Of a stretch of DNA of 64,000 nt, positions 7,254 to 15,743 are shown one piece after another. A model generated the notes under the pieces. That model had not been told where the DNA came from. It saw only the letters and a program-made list of their open reading frames with translations, and did no database searches. Both the position numbers and the translations under genes were made by a program. This DNA comes from JAFECT01 sp036501825 (GTDB taxonomy: Bacteria > Pseudomonadota > Alphaproteobacteria > Caulobacterales > Caulobacteraceae), in the NCBI GenBank assembly GCA_036501825.1, contig DASXZP010000032.1:186001-250000 (forward strand), in the 5' to 3' direction. The first letter of the stretch is position 1. Every line of letters begins with the position of its first letter.

Positions 7254-8393
7254 ATGACTCCTAGGCCCGCCAACCTGAACGACAGCCCGATCTCCCCGAT
7301 CGAGGACATCATCGAGGACGCCCGCAACGGCCGCCCGTACATCCTGGTGGACGCCGAGGACCGTGAGAACGAGGGCGACGTCGTCATCCCCGCCCAGATG
7401 GCCACGCCCGACCAGGTGAACTTCATGGCCAAGCACGCGCGGGGCCTGGTCTGCCTCGCCATCACCCGCGAGCGCGCGAACCAGCTTCGCCTGCCGCCCA
7501 TGGCCGCGGAGAACCGCACCCAGCACGGCACCGCCTTCACCGTCTCCATCGAGGCGCGCGAGGGCGTCACCACCGGCATCAGCGCCCATGATCGCGCGCG
7601 CACCATCGCGGTGGCCATCGATCCGACCAAGGGCGCCGACGATGTCGTCTCGCCCGGCCACGTGTTTCCGCTGGTGGCGCGCGAAGGCGGCGTGCTCGTA
7701 CGCGCGGGCCATACGGAAGCCGCGGTCGACATCTCGCGCATGGCGGGCCTCTATCCGGCCGGCGTGATCTGCGAGGTGATGAACGACGACGGCACCATGG
7801 CGCGCCTGCCGGACCTGGTCGCCTTTGCGCAGCTGCACGGATTGAAGGTCGGCACCATCGCCGACTTGATCGCCTATCGCCGCCGCACCGAACGCAACGT
7901 CGAACGCGTGGTCGAGCAACCGTTCGAGAGCGTCTATGGCGGACCGTTCAAGCTGATCGTCTATCGTAACTCGATCGACGGCGCCGAGCACGTGGTGCTG
8001 ATCAAGGGCAAGGTCGACTCGATGAAGCCGACCCTGGTGCGCATGCACCAGGTCGATTTTACCACCGACCTGCTGGGCCACGTGGAGACGCGGCAGAGCT
8101 ATGTGCCGCAGTCGCTGAAGGCGATCTCCGACTATCCTGGCGCCGGCGTGATGGTGTTCATCCGCGATCCGAACCCGGCGTGGCTGTCGCAACGCCTGAG
8201 CGGCGAGGACAAGCACGTGAAGGCGGAACAGGCGCTGCGCGACTATGGCGTGGGCGCCCAGATCCTGCTCGATCTCGGCGTGCGCGACATGATCGTGCTG
8301 TCGTCGACCCAGCCCAAGCCTGCCGCGATCGAAGGCTACGGCCTGCGCATCGCCGGCTGGAAGCGCTTTGATGAACTGGAGTCCGGCGCGTGA
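7254..8393 (+). CDS. ribB: 3,4-dihydroxy-2-butanone 4-phosphate synthase with degenerate GTP cyclohydrolase II-like domain (RibBX type)
   Basis: Residues about 15-205 are a complete DHBP synthase that converts ribulose 5-phosphate to the four-carbon precursor. The metal and substrate loop EDRENEGD, ENRTQHGTAFT and RAGHTEAAVD are intact. Residues about 210-379 resemble GTP cyclohydrolase II but contain no cysteine at all, so the zinc ligands and active-site motif (CxTGDxxGSxRCDC) are missing. This matches the RibBX variant described in Proteobacteria rather than a functional RibBA. A separate ribA is therefore expected elsewhere. It overlaps ribH by 4 bp (GTGA). Confidence 0.95.
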   Translation: MTPRPANLNDSPISPIEDIIEDARNGRPYILVDAEDRENEGDVVIPAQMATPDQVNFMAKHARGLVCLAITRERANQLRLPPMAAENRTQHGTAFTVSIEAREGVTTGISAHDRARTIAVAIDPTKGADDVVSPGHVFPLVAREGGVLVRAGHTEAAVDISRMAGLYPAGVICEVMNDDGTMARLPDLVAFAQLHGLKVGTIADLIAYRRRTERNVERVVEQPFESVYGGPFKLIVYRNSIDGAEHVVLIKGKVDSMKPTLVRMHQVDFTTDLLGHVETRQSYVPQSLKAISDYPGAGVMVFIRDPNPAWLSQRLSGEDKHVKAEQALRDYGVGAQILLDLGVRDMIVLSSTQPKPAAIEGYGLRIAGWKRFDELESGA

Positions 8394-8830
8394 GTCAGTC
8401 CGTCAAAGTCCTTATCGTCGAAGGCCGCTTCTATTCCGACATTGCCGACGAACTGCTGGCCGGCGCCAAGGACGCGCTCGACGCGTTCGGCGCCAAGCAC
8501 GATGTCGTCACCGTCCCCGGCGCGCTGGAAATTCCCGCGGTCATCGCCATGGCGGAGAAATGGGAAGACTATCACGGCTATGTGGCGCTGGGCTGCGTGA
8601 TCCGCGGCGAGACCTATCACTTCGAGATCGTGTCCAACGAGTCCGCGCGCGGCCTGATGGACCTTGCCACACGCGAGCGGGTCGCTATCGGCAACGGCAT
8701 TCTCACCGTCGAAGATGAAGCTCAGGCCTGGGCGCGGGCGAAGGTGAGCGAAGGCGACAAGGGCGGCCAGGCCGCACGCGCCTGCCTCGACCTGATCGCG
8801 CTGAAGCGGCGTCTGAAGGGCGGCTCGTGA
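8390..8830 (+). CDS. ribH: 6,7-dimethyl-8-ribityllumazine synthase
   Basis: Condenses the ribitylaminouracil with dihydroxybutanone phosphate to give lumazine; members assemble into pentamers or icosahedra. The 146 residues include VEGRFYSDIADELLAGA, VPGALEIPAVIA, ALGCVIRGETYHFEIVSNES (catalytic His after GETY) and GNGILTVE. It starts at a GTG overlapping the ribB stop and in turn overlaps the nusB start by 4 bp. Confidence 0.97.
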   Translation: MSQSVKVLIVEGRFYSDIADELLAGAKDALDAFGAKHDVVTVPGALEIPAVIAMAEKWEDYHGYVALGCVIRGETYHFEIVSNESARGLMDLATRERVAIGNGILTVEDEAQAWARAKVSEGDKGGQAARACLDLIALKRRLKGGS

Positions 8831-9399
8831 GCGCCCCGCCCCGCAAACCCCTGCCGAGTCTGAAGATCGTCGCCGACAAGCTGGCGGAAGCGGAAGCCGC
8901 GCGGGCGAATCCGCCGCAGCCCGCGGCCGCCGCGGCGCCGAAGCCGCGCGGCAAGACGGCCAAGCCGAAACCCCGCACCGTCGCCCGCCTCGCCGCGGTG
9001 CAGGCGCTCTACCAGATGGAGCTGGTGAGCTGCGGCGTGGAGGATGTGATCAAGGAGTTTTCCGATCACCGCTTCGACGCCGACATCGAAGGCGAGGTGC
9101 TCGCCACGGCCGACGAGGCTTATTTCGCCGCGATCGTTCGCGGCGTGGTGGAAGACCAGACCGCGCTCGACCGCGCCATCGCCGAGCGCCTGGCCGGAGG
9201 CTGGCGCCTGGAGCGGCTCGATTCCACATTGCGCGCCATTCTGCGCGCCGGCGCCTTCGAACTGGTGCACCGGGCGGACACGCCCGTGGAAGTCATCATC
9301 GACGAATACGTCGAACTTGCGAAAGCCTTCAGCGAGACCGCGGAGGTCAAGTTCGTCAACGCCGCCCTGGACGGGGTCGCGCGCGACGCGCGCAATTAG
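8827..9399 (+). CDS. nusB: transcription antitermination factor NusB
   Basis: RNA-binding antitermination factor acting with NusE (S10) on rRNA operons. The NusB domain spans residues about 48-188 (TVARLAAVQALYQME, AIVRGVVEDQ, LDSTLRAILRAGAFEL, IIDEYVELAKAFS, KFVNAALDGVAR). Unusually, about 45 residues precede it: a basic, Ala/Pro/Lys-rich stretch (AAAAAPKPRGKTAKPKPR) likely to be disordered and able to bind RNA. The GTG at 8827 overlaps ribH. The ribH-nusB-thiL linkage is typical for the group. Confidence 0.95.
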   Translation: MSAPPRKPLPSLKIVADKLAEAEAARANPPQPAAAAAPKPRGKTAKPKPRTVARLAAVQALYQMELVSCGVEDVIKEFSDHRFDADIEGEVLATADEAYFAAIVRGVVEDQTALDRAIAERLAGGWRLERLDSTLRAILRAGAFELVHRADTPVEVIIDEYVELAKAFSETAEVKFVNAALDGVARDARN

Positions 9400-9411
9400 G
9401 GGAGGCGCGGG

Positions 9412-10602
9412 ATGATCCCGCAGGAAGCCGAACGGATCTTTCAGCGGATGCTCGATCCGCTTCCGCTCGACACCTTCTTCGATGAAGTGCTCGATCGGCG
9501 ATTCCTGCACCTTGCGGCCGGTGCAAACCATCCGCGGCGCGACCTCCTCGGCGGCGATCCCGCTTCGGTGCTGCTGAACGCCTACAAGACACTGTCGCCG
9601 GTCATTACCCACCACGCTGCGGCGCCCACCGGCCCCGCCCCTGCCATCGAGGCGGCGCCGGACGCCGGCGCGTTCGGCGACCAGATCGAGACGCTGCATG
9701 GGCGCGGCTATACGGTCCGGTTTCCGGAGGTGCGGGGGCTGACGCCGCAGCTTGCGCAGTTCATGCGGGCGATGGAGAGCCTGTTTCACCGCCCGGCGGA
9801 CGCGGTCGTGTTCTGGAGCCGCGGCGACGGCAAGGCGCCGATCCACCACGATGATACGGACCTGATCTCGATCCAGCTGGTGGGAAAGAAGCGCTGGTTC
9901 CTCGCCAAGGACCCGTCGCCCCTGCCCAATGTCTGGGAGAACATCCCCAAGGGACCGCCGCAGCTGGACTATCCCGAAGTGGTGGAAGTCGGGCCCGGCG
10001 ACCTGCTCTATCTGCCGCGCGGCACGACGCATCGGGTCGATGCGCTGGCGGACTCGATCCACCTGTCCATCCGCTTTACGCCGCTGACCCTGCGCGAGGC
10101 GATCATCGCCTGTCTCGATCACCTGTCCGATCTCGATCAGCCTTTGCGCGCGGGCGTGGCGCCCAGGCTGGCGGCGCAGGTGCGCAGCGGCAAGCTCGGC
10201 GATCTTCCGCAACAGGTGCGCGCCGGGGTGAGCCGCCTCAACGCCATCTGCGCGGCCGACAACTTCATCGGCGACGCGCTGCAGCGGCGCTCCGCACGCG
10301 AGGTCGGCGATTTCGAGAAGCTGTCGCGGCCCACGGACCCCGTGCCCCTCGCTCAGCAGACGCGCCTGCGCCAGAGCCCGCTGGCCGTGGCGCACCTGAC
10401 CGGCAACGGCGAGAAGATCGACTTCGCCTATCCCGGCGGCCATCGCTACGTGCACCAGGGCGCGCAGCCGGGCCTTATCTTCATTGCCTCCACGCCGGAA
10501 TTCCGCGTCGCCGACATTCCCGGCGGCCTCAGCGAAGAGGTTCGCCTCGCGCTCGCTGCGGAGTTCGTCACCTGCGGCTTCCTCGAGATCGTCGAAGACT
10601 GA
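9412..10602 (+). CDS. JmjC/cupin-type Fe(II)/2-oxoglutarate oxygenase-like protein
   Basis: A 396-residue protein of the cupin_4 / ribosomal-oxygenase-like family. The facial triad is visible as HxD in PIHHDDTDLISIQLVGKKRW (iron His and Asp) and the distal His in YLPRGTTHRVD; a Lys in the KKRW strand fits 2-oxoglutarate binding. The C-terminal part (after about residue 230) is helical and probably forms the dimerisation and winged-helix region seen in YcfD/RoxA proteins. The substrate is unknown; hydroxylation of a ribosomal protein is a family-based guess. It lies between nusB and thiL with a 1-bp overlap to thiL. Confidence 0.75.
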   Translation: MIPQEAERIFQRMLDPLPLDTFFDEVLDRRFLHLAAGANHPRRDLLGGDPASVLLNAYKTLSPVITHHAAAPTGPAPAIEAAPDAGAFGDQIETLHGRGYTVRFPEVRGLTPQLAQFMRAMESLFHRPADAVVFWSRGDGKAPIHHDDTDLISIQLVGKKRWFLAKDPSPLPNVWENIPKGPPQLDYPEVVEVGPGDLLYLPRGTTHRVDALADSIHLSIRFTPLTLREAIIACLDHLSDLDQPLRAGVAPRLAAQVRSGKLGDLPQQVRAGVSRLNAICAADNFIGDALQRRSAREVGDFEKLSRPTDPVPLAQQTRLRQSPLAVAHLTGNGEKIDFAYPGGHRYVHQGAQPGLIFIASTPEFRVADIPGGLSEEVRLALAAEFVTCGFLEIVED

Positions 10603-11597
10603 TGGCAGTCGAACCCGACAGTCCCGACGAATTCGAAACAATCGACCGGCTGTTCAAGCCGCTGAGCGAAGGCGCGCCCGAAGCCCAGGGCCTGATGGAC
10701 GACGTCGCCGTGCTGCCCGCGCGCATGGGTCAGGACCTGGTGGTCACCAAGGACGCCATCGTCGAAGGCGTGCATTTTCTGGAGACGGACCCGCTCGATC
10801 TGGTGGCGCGCAAGCTGCTGCGCGTGAACCTGTCCGACCTCGCAGCCAAGGGCGCGGAGCCCTACGGCTATCTGCTGTCGGTGTCCTGGTCGAAACGCTG
10901 CGGCTGGCCCGAGCGCGAAGCCTTCGCGGCGGGGTTGGCGCTCGATCAGAAACAGTACGGCGTCTTCCTGTTCGGCGGCGACACCACCTCGACGCCCGGT
11001 CCCTTGACCTGCAGCCTGACCGCCTTTGGCTGGATTCCCCACGGTCGCGTGGTTTCACGCGGCGGCGCGCGGTCCGGCGATTTGATCCTCGTGTCCGGAT
11101 CGATCGGCGATGGCGTGCTGGGGCTTGCCGCGTCGCGCGGCGAACTTTCGGCGCTCGAGCCCGCGCGCGTCGAGGCGCTGGTGAAACGCTATCGCCTGCC
11201 CGAGCCGCGGGTGACCATGGCGAAACTCGTGCGTGAAAACGCTTCCGCATCCGCCGACGTGTCCGACGGGCTGATCGCCGACGTGGGTCATATCGCCGAA
11301 GCGTCGGGCCTGCGCGCCATGATCAATCTCGAGGCCGTGCCGCTGTCGCGCGCGGCGCGGGCGTGGCTCGCCAAGCGGGTCGATCCCGCCGAAGCGTTGC
11401 TCGACCTTGCCTCCGGCGGCGACGACTACGAGATCGTCTGCTGCGCGCGCGCCGACCGCGCCGAGACCATGATCCGCGTGGCTCAGGACCACGGCGACCT
11501 GACCGTCATCGGCCACCTGGTCGAAGGCGAAGGCGTTGCGGTCTCCTACATGGGCGACCCGATGCGGTTCCAGCGCGCCGGTTGGCGGCATCGCTAG
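10602..11597 (+). CDS. thiL: thiamine-monophosphate kinase
   Basis: ATP-dependent phosphorylation of thiamine monophosphate to the active cofactor ThDP. The 331 residues show the PurM/ThiL fold marks: LMDDVAVLP, TKDAIVEGVHF, RVNLSDLAAKGAEPYG, LFGGDTTSTPG, ADVSDGLIADVGHI and LASGGDDYEIV. The ATG overlaps the preceding stop by 1 bp. It ends at a strong nested inverted repeat shared with the convergent xdhC gene. Confidence 0.96.
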   Translation: MAVEPDSPDEFETIDRLFKPLSEGAPEAQGLMDDVAVLPARMGQDLVVTKDAIVEGVHFLETDPLDLVARKLLRVNLSDLAAKGAEPYGYLLSVSWSKRCGWPEREAFAAGLALDQKQYGVFLFGGDTTSTPGPLTCSLTAFGWIPHGRVVSRGGARSGDLILVSGSIGDGVLGLAASRGELSALEPARVEALVKRYRLPEPRVTMAKLVRENASASADVSDGLIADVGHIAEASGLRAMINLEAVPLSRAARAWLAKRVDPAEALLDLASGGDDYEIVCCARADRAETMIRVAQDHGDLTVIGHLVEGEGVAVSYMGDPMRFQRAGWRHR

Positions 11598-11669
11598 GCC
11601 ATCTTTCGTCAGAAAGAGGCCAAGCAAGAATTTCTCCTGGGCCTCTTCACGTTGCGAAGATGGGCCTAG
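11594..11669. terminator. nested inverted repeats between convergent thiL and xdhC
   Basis: The outer arms CTAGGCCATCTTTCG (11594-11608) and CGAAGATGGGCCTAG (11655-11669) pair with one bulge. The inner arms AAGAGGCC (11614-11621) and GGCCTCTT (11640-11647) pair perfectly. The structure spans both gene ends and would terminate transcription from both sides. The outer right arm already overlaps the xdhC stop region. Confidence 0.6.
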
Positions 11670-12724
11670 GCGTTAAGGCGCCGCGACGCGCGGGTGGTGC
11701 GGTCGATCTCGATCATTTCCGCGAGAATGGAGATGGCGATCTCGGCCGGAGATCGGCCGCCGGGTAGGATCCCAGCGGGGGAGTGTAGGCGCTCGACGTC
11801 GGCGGCGCTCAGTCCTGAGTCACGTAGCCGTGCTCGTATCTCAGGCGCGCGACGGCGGCTGCCGATGGCGGCGACGTAGAAGGCGTCCGAGGCTAGGGCG
11901 CCGGACAGGGCGTCGTGATCGTTGCCCGCGTCGTGGGTTGCGCTGACCACCGCCGTCCAGCGGTCCAGCCGCACCGCGGCAAACGCTTCGGCGATGGAGT
12001 CGCGCCGATAGCCGGCGCCTTCGACGGGGCTTTCCGTGGCCGGGCCGTGCGGACGCACGAGCGTGGTGTCAATGCGCGAACGGGCGGCGAGTTCGGTCAA
12101 GGCCAGGGCGGTCGGGTCAGCGCCGATGACCACGAGGCGCGGCGGCGGGTCATAGAGACGCCAGACCTGGAACGGCTCGACGACGCCCGCTTCTTCGGCG
12201 CCGGCAACGGCATGGGCGATTGGATCGGGCGTGGACGTTGTCGCGACACAGGTCCTGTGATCACCGTCGGTGATGAACATGACCGGCCGCCGATCTTCGA
12301 GCGACCGCACGAGGGCTTGAGCCGCCGGTTCATCGGGACCGATGCGTTCGACCAGCACCTCGATGCTGCCGCCACAGGCAAGCGGCAGGTCCGCCGGCCC
12401 GCCCACGCCGTAAGTGAGCCTGCGCGGCTTTCCATCGGCGAGACAGGCCAGCGCGTGCCGCATGGCGTCGGACTCGACGCAGCCGCCGGCCAGATAACCG
12501 CTCGCCCTGCCATCGGCCCCAACCAGCATCTGCGCCCCGACGCCGCGCGGCGCGCCGCCGATGGCGGCATGGACGGTGAGAAGCGCGACCGGCTCTGCGG
12601 CCGCCAGGGCTTGCGCCAGGGCGCGGCGAATGTCCGCGTCCAGGCCGAACATCGGCCAGGGCTCAGCCGGCGGACTTCCGACCGACTCCACGACCACACC
12701 ATGCGGGCGGTGAGGCGTGGTCAT
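11666..12724 (-). CDS. xdhC: XdhC/CoxI family molybdenum-cofactor maturation protein
   Basis: Members bind molybdenum cofactor, promote its sulfuration and insert it into xanthine-dehydrogenase-family hydroxylases. The 352 residues have the N-terminal XdhC_CoxI domain (VALLTVHAAIGGAPRGVGAQM, GYLAGGCVESDA) and a C-terminal NAD-binding-like domain (RLVVIGADPTALALTELA, YVAAIGSRRR). The ATG at 12724 overlaps the cytochrome c stop by 4 bp. As the last gene of the iorB-iorA-cytochrome-xdhC operon, it very probably serves the IorB enzyme. Confidence 0.9.
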   Translation of the reverse strand: MTTPHRPHGVVVESVGSPPAEPWPMFGLDADIRRALAQALAAAEPVALLTVHAAIGGAPRGVGAQMLVGADGRASGYLAGGCVESDAMRHALACLADGKPRRLTYGVGGPADLPLACGGSIEVLVERIGPDEPAAQALVRSLEDRRPVMFITDGDHRTCVATTSTPDPIAHAVAGAEEAGVVEPFQVWRLYDPPPRLVVIGADPTALALTELAARSRIDTTLVRPHGPATESPVEGAGYRRDSIAEAFAAVRLDRWTAVVSATHDAGNDHDALSGALASDAFYVAAIGSRRRAPEIRARLRDSGLSAADVERLHSPAGILPGGRSPAEIAISILAEMIEIDRTTRASRRLNA

Positions 12725-13083
12725 CGGCCTCCCTGGGATTTGAGATAGGCGATGAGCGCCGTGCGCGTCGCCGCATCGGAGACGACGGTGCGCATGCTGC
12801 TGCCCGGCGCGAAACTGCGCGGGTTGGCGATGAAGGCGTCGAGGTCCGCGTCGGTCCACTTGCCGCCCTTGGCTTTCAGGGCGGCGGAATAGTCGAAGTC
12901 GCCGAGCGACGCCTTTGCGCGTCCGTAGACGCCCTTCAGCGACGGACCTTCGGGCGTGCTGTCGGCTTCGCTGACCGAGTGGCAGTTGCCGCACCGGTCG
13001 CGGAACAGGCTCGCGCCGTCCTGCGCGGCGGCGGCGCCGGCGAGGAGCGCGGCGGCGCCGGCGATGAGCAGGGCGCGCGTCAC
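12721..13083 (-). CDS. exported class I c-type cytochrome
   Basis: A 120-residue periplasmic electron carrier. It has a signal peptide (VTRALLIAGAAALLAGAAAAQ), one haem attachment site CGNCH and a likely axial Met in GSSMRTVV near the C-terminus, the c-type arrangement. The GTG at 13083 overlaps the iorA stop by 4 bp, and its own stop overlaps xdhC. It is the expected electron acceptor that passes electrons from the iorAB enzyme to the respiratory chain. Confidence 0.92.
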   Translation of the reverse strand: MTRALLIAGAAALLAGAAAAQDGASLFRDRCGNCHSVSEADSTPEGPSLKGVYGRAKASLGDFDYSAALKAKGGKWTDADLDAFIANPRSFAPGSSMRTVVSDAATRTALIAYLKSQGGR

Positions 13084-13541
13084 GCGGCGGCTCCGGCGGC
13101 GCGGTGGATCGCCTTGCGGATGCGCCCGTAGGTGCCGCAGCGGCAGAGGTTGCCGTTCATCGCCTGGTCGATCTGGGCGTCGGTCGGTTGCGGATGCTTT
13201 TCCAGCAGTAGCGCCGCCGACATCAGCTGACCCGACTGGCAGTAACCGCATTGCGGGACCTGTTCGGCGATCCAGGCGTCCTGCAGCTTGCGCGCCGCGG
13301 TCTTCTCGAGGCCCTCGATGGTCGTAACCTTGCTGCCGTCGACCGACGAGACCGGCACGCTGCACGAGCGGGTGACGGCGCCGTCGATGTGCACCGTGCA
13401 GGCGCCGCACTGGCCGATGCCGCAACCGTACTTGGCGCCGGTAAGCTTGAGCTCATCGCGGATCACCCACAGCAGCGGCGTGTCCGGATCGACGTCGACC
13501 GCGTGCGGCGTGTCGTTGACGGTGAAATTGATCTTCGCCAT
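13080..13541 (-). CDS. iorA: (2Fe-2S)-binding subunit of molybdenum hydroxylase (IorA type)
   Basis: A 153-residue electron-transfer subunit with two [2Fe-2S] clusters. The plant-ferredoxin-type cluster ligands are in KYGCGIGQCGACTVH plus SCSVP; the second, four-helix cluster uses QCGYCQSG and NLCRCGTYGRI. This is the standard small subunit of isoquinoline 1-oxidoreductase/aldehyde dehydrogenase-like enzymes that lack a FAD subunit and pass electrons to cytochrome c. It is preceded by the large subunit with an 11-bp gap. Confidence 0.95.
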   Translation of the reverse strand: MAKINFTVNDTPHAVDVDPDTPLLWVIRDELKLTGAKYGCGIGQCGACTVHIDGAVTRSCSVPVSSVDGSKVTTIEGLEKTAARKLQDAWIAEQVPQCGYCQSGQLMSAALLLEKHPQPTDAQIDQAMNGNLCRCGTYGRIRKAIHRAAGAAA

Positions 13542-13552
13542 GTCCCGCCCCC

Positions 13553-15640
13553 TCAGATCGTAAAGCCGGCCGCCGAGAACGGCAGAGACCGGATGCGTCG
13601 GCCGGTCGCGTCGAACACCGCGTTGGCCAGGGCGGGCGCGTTGCCGGGCACCGGCGGTTCGCCGACGCCGCCGACCGGCGCGTCGGGCGTCTCCAAAAGG
13701 ATGACTTCGATCGCCGGAGCCTGACGCATGCGCAGCACCTTGTAGAGGTTGAAGTTGGTCTGGTCGGTCTTGCCGTCGGTCACGGTTACCTGCTCGGCGA
13801 GCGCGGAGGACAGGCCGATCACGGCGCCGCCTTCCGCCTGGGCTGAAACCTGCTGAGGGTTGACGATGGTTCCCGGATCGATGGCGACGACCACACGGTT
13901 CACCTTCAGCTTCCCGTCTTTCACCTCGACCTCGACGGCGTTGGCGACGACCGTGCGCCAGTCCTCGCCCGCCAGCATGGCGATGCCGCGCCCGACCCCG
14001 GGCGGTTTGGGCGAGCCCCAGCCGATGCGCTCCGCCGCCGCGTTCAGAACCCGCAGCCCGCGCGCATTGTCGCCCAGAAGATTGCGCCGGTAGTCCAGCG
14101 GGTCCTGGCCCGCAGCGTGGGCGCACTCGTCGATGAAGCTCTCGCGGCCAAAGGTCGTGGTGTACTCGTCGACCGAGCGCCAGGCGCCGGCCGGCACGCC
14201 CGTGTCGACGTTGCTCTGGGTCGCGGCCCAGACGGTCAGCTTGCGGTAGGGGGCCGGATCGGCGCCGCCCAGGATCTGATCGTTGGTCGCCGCCCCGATC
14301 ATCTCATAGCCGCCGATCGATCCGTCCGGCTCGAGATCGACGCGGTAGGTCAGCATGGCGCGCGGACGATAGAAGTCGTGCGTCATGTCCTCTTCACGCG
14401 TCCACAACAGCTGCACCGGCGCCTCGACGTCGCGCGCGACCAGGGCGGCGAGCACCGCGTAGTCCGACTCCAGCCGGCGCCCGAAGCCGCCGCCGATCAG
14501 GGTCACATGCAGATCGACCTGCTCGACCGGTCTTCCCAGCGCCTTGGCCACGGCCGTGCGCAAAGAGGTGGGCGCCTGCGACGGCGCCCAGATCTCGACC
14601 TTGTCGGCGGTGACGCGCGCGGTCGCGTTCATTGGTTCGAGCGGCGAGTGGGAAAGGTAGGGAACCTCGTAGGTCGCTTCGACCTTGCGCGTTGCGTCGG
14701 CGAAATATTTGCGCAGTTGCGCCTTTTTCTGAACGGCGTCGGCGGGGATCGACTGCTTGTCGCCGGTATCGTAGGCGGCCTTGAGCTGCTCGGCCATGGT
14801 TGCGGAGTTCGAGCGCTTCGCCGGCAGCGTCCATTGCGGATCCAGCGCCTTCGAGGCCTTGAACGCGGTCCAGGTGCGATCGGCGATGACCGCGACGGCG
14901 TTGGGCAGTTTCACCACCTTCGTTACGCCCGTGATCGCCATCGCCGGCGCCTCGTCCACCGATGCAAGCGTCCCGCCGAAGGTCGGACATTGCCGGATAG
15001 TCGCGTGCAGCATGCCGGGGAGCTTCACATCGATGCCGTAGCGCGCGCGTCCGTTCACCCGGTCGGCGGTGTCGATCACCGGAACGCTCTTGCCGATGTA
15101 CCGACGCTCGGCTGCGGGCTTCAGCGGCGGGTCCGCGGGCGGCGCGATCGCGGCGGCTTCGACGAACAGGTCGCTGTAGGCGAGCTTGCGTCCGGTCGCC
15201 GGATGGCAGACGTGGCCGGGCTCGGTGTTGCATTCGCCGGCGGCGACGCCCCACCGCGCTGATCCCGCCGCAATCAGTTGCGCGCGCGCCGTGGCGCCCG
15301 CCTTGCGCAAGATGTCCCAGCGGGTGCGGATCGACTGGCTGCCGCCGGTGATCAGCCGGCCGCGCAGGCGGAACGGGTCCTGGTCGGGCGCCATCTCGGC
15401 GCGGACGTTCTCCCAGGGCACGTCCAGTTCGTCAGCCAGCACCTGCGCCTGACCGGTGCGCGAGCCCTGACCCATGTCGCTGGCGGTGGAGATCAGCACG
15501 ACCGCGCCGTCGGGCTCCATCCGGATCCAGGGCGACAGCGTCGCGGCCGTCGCCGGCGCCGCGAGGGCGACGTCGCCGAAACCCAGGAGCAGGGCGCCTC
15601 CCGCGCTCCAGGTAATGAACCGGCGGCGATCGAGGTCCAT
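13553..15640 (-). CDS. iorB: molybdopterin-binding subunit of aldehyde/isoquinoline oxidoreductase (IorB type)
   Basis: A 695-residue catalytic subunit of a xanthine-oxidase-family hydroxylase. A twin-arginine signal (LDRRRFITWSAGGALLLG) indicates folded export to the periplasm. Cofactor motifs include SDMGQGSRTGQAQVLADEL, LIGGGFGRRLESDYAV and the catalytic glutamate in VGGVGEPP near the C-terminus. The substrate (aldehyde or N-heterocycle) cannot be inferred from sequence. It heads the operon iorB-iorA-cytochrome c-xdhC. The ATG at 15640 is chosen because the Tat motif follows directly. Confidence 0.92.
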   Translation of the reverse strand: MDLDRRRFITWSAGGALLLGFGDVALAAPATAATLSPWIRMEPDGAVVLISTASDMGQGSRTGQAQVLADELDVPWENVRAEMAPDQDPFRLRGRLITGGSQSIRTRWDILRKAGATARAQLIAAGSARWGVAAGECNTEPGHVCHPATGRKLAYSDLFVEAAAIAPPADPPLKPAAERRYIGKSVPVIDTADRVNGRARYGIDVKLPGMLHATIRQCPTFGGTLASVDEAPAMAITGVTKVVKLPNAVAVIADRTWTAFKASKALDPQWTLPAKRSNSATMAEQLKAAYDTGDKQSIPADAVQKKAQLRKYFADATRKVEATYEVPYLSHSPLEPMNATARVTADKVEIWAPSQAPTSLRTAVAKALGRPVEQVDLHVTLIGGGFGRRLESDYAVLAALVARDVEAPVQLLWTREEDMTHDFYRPRAMLTYRVDLEPDGSIGGYEMIGAATNDQILGGADPAPYRKLTVWAATQSNVDTGVPAGAWRSVDEYTTTFGRESFIDECAHAAGQDPLDYRRNLLGDNARGLRVLNAAAERIGWGSPKPPGVGRGIAMLAGEDWRTVVANAVEVEVKDGKLKVNRVVVAIDPGTIVNPQQVSAQAEGGAVIGLSSALAEQVTVTDGKTDQTNFNLYKVLRMRQAPAIEVILLETPDAPVGGVGEPPVPGNAPALANAVFDATGRRIRSLPFSAAGFTI

Positions 15641-15743
15641 GGCTCCCTCCACGATTGCTACGAGTCTTAGCATGCACTGTGGCGATCGGAAGGCTGGTCC
15701 CGCCGCTTACCTTTGGCTAACCGCCGCCCGCGACATTGCATCC

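Noticed and set aside
6255..8216. 653-codon open frame on the minus strand across ribD/ribE/ribB
   Set aside because: It runs antisense to three certain genes and has the Gly/Ala/Arg/His-rich composition expected of a shadow frame in GC-rich DNA; it shows no domain.
8722..10641. 639-codon minus-strand frame over nusB and the cupin gene
   Set aside because: Shadow of the plus-strand genes; the composition is low-information and no motif is visible.
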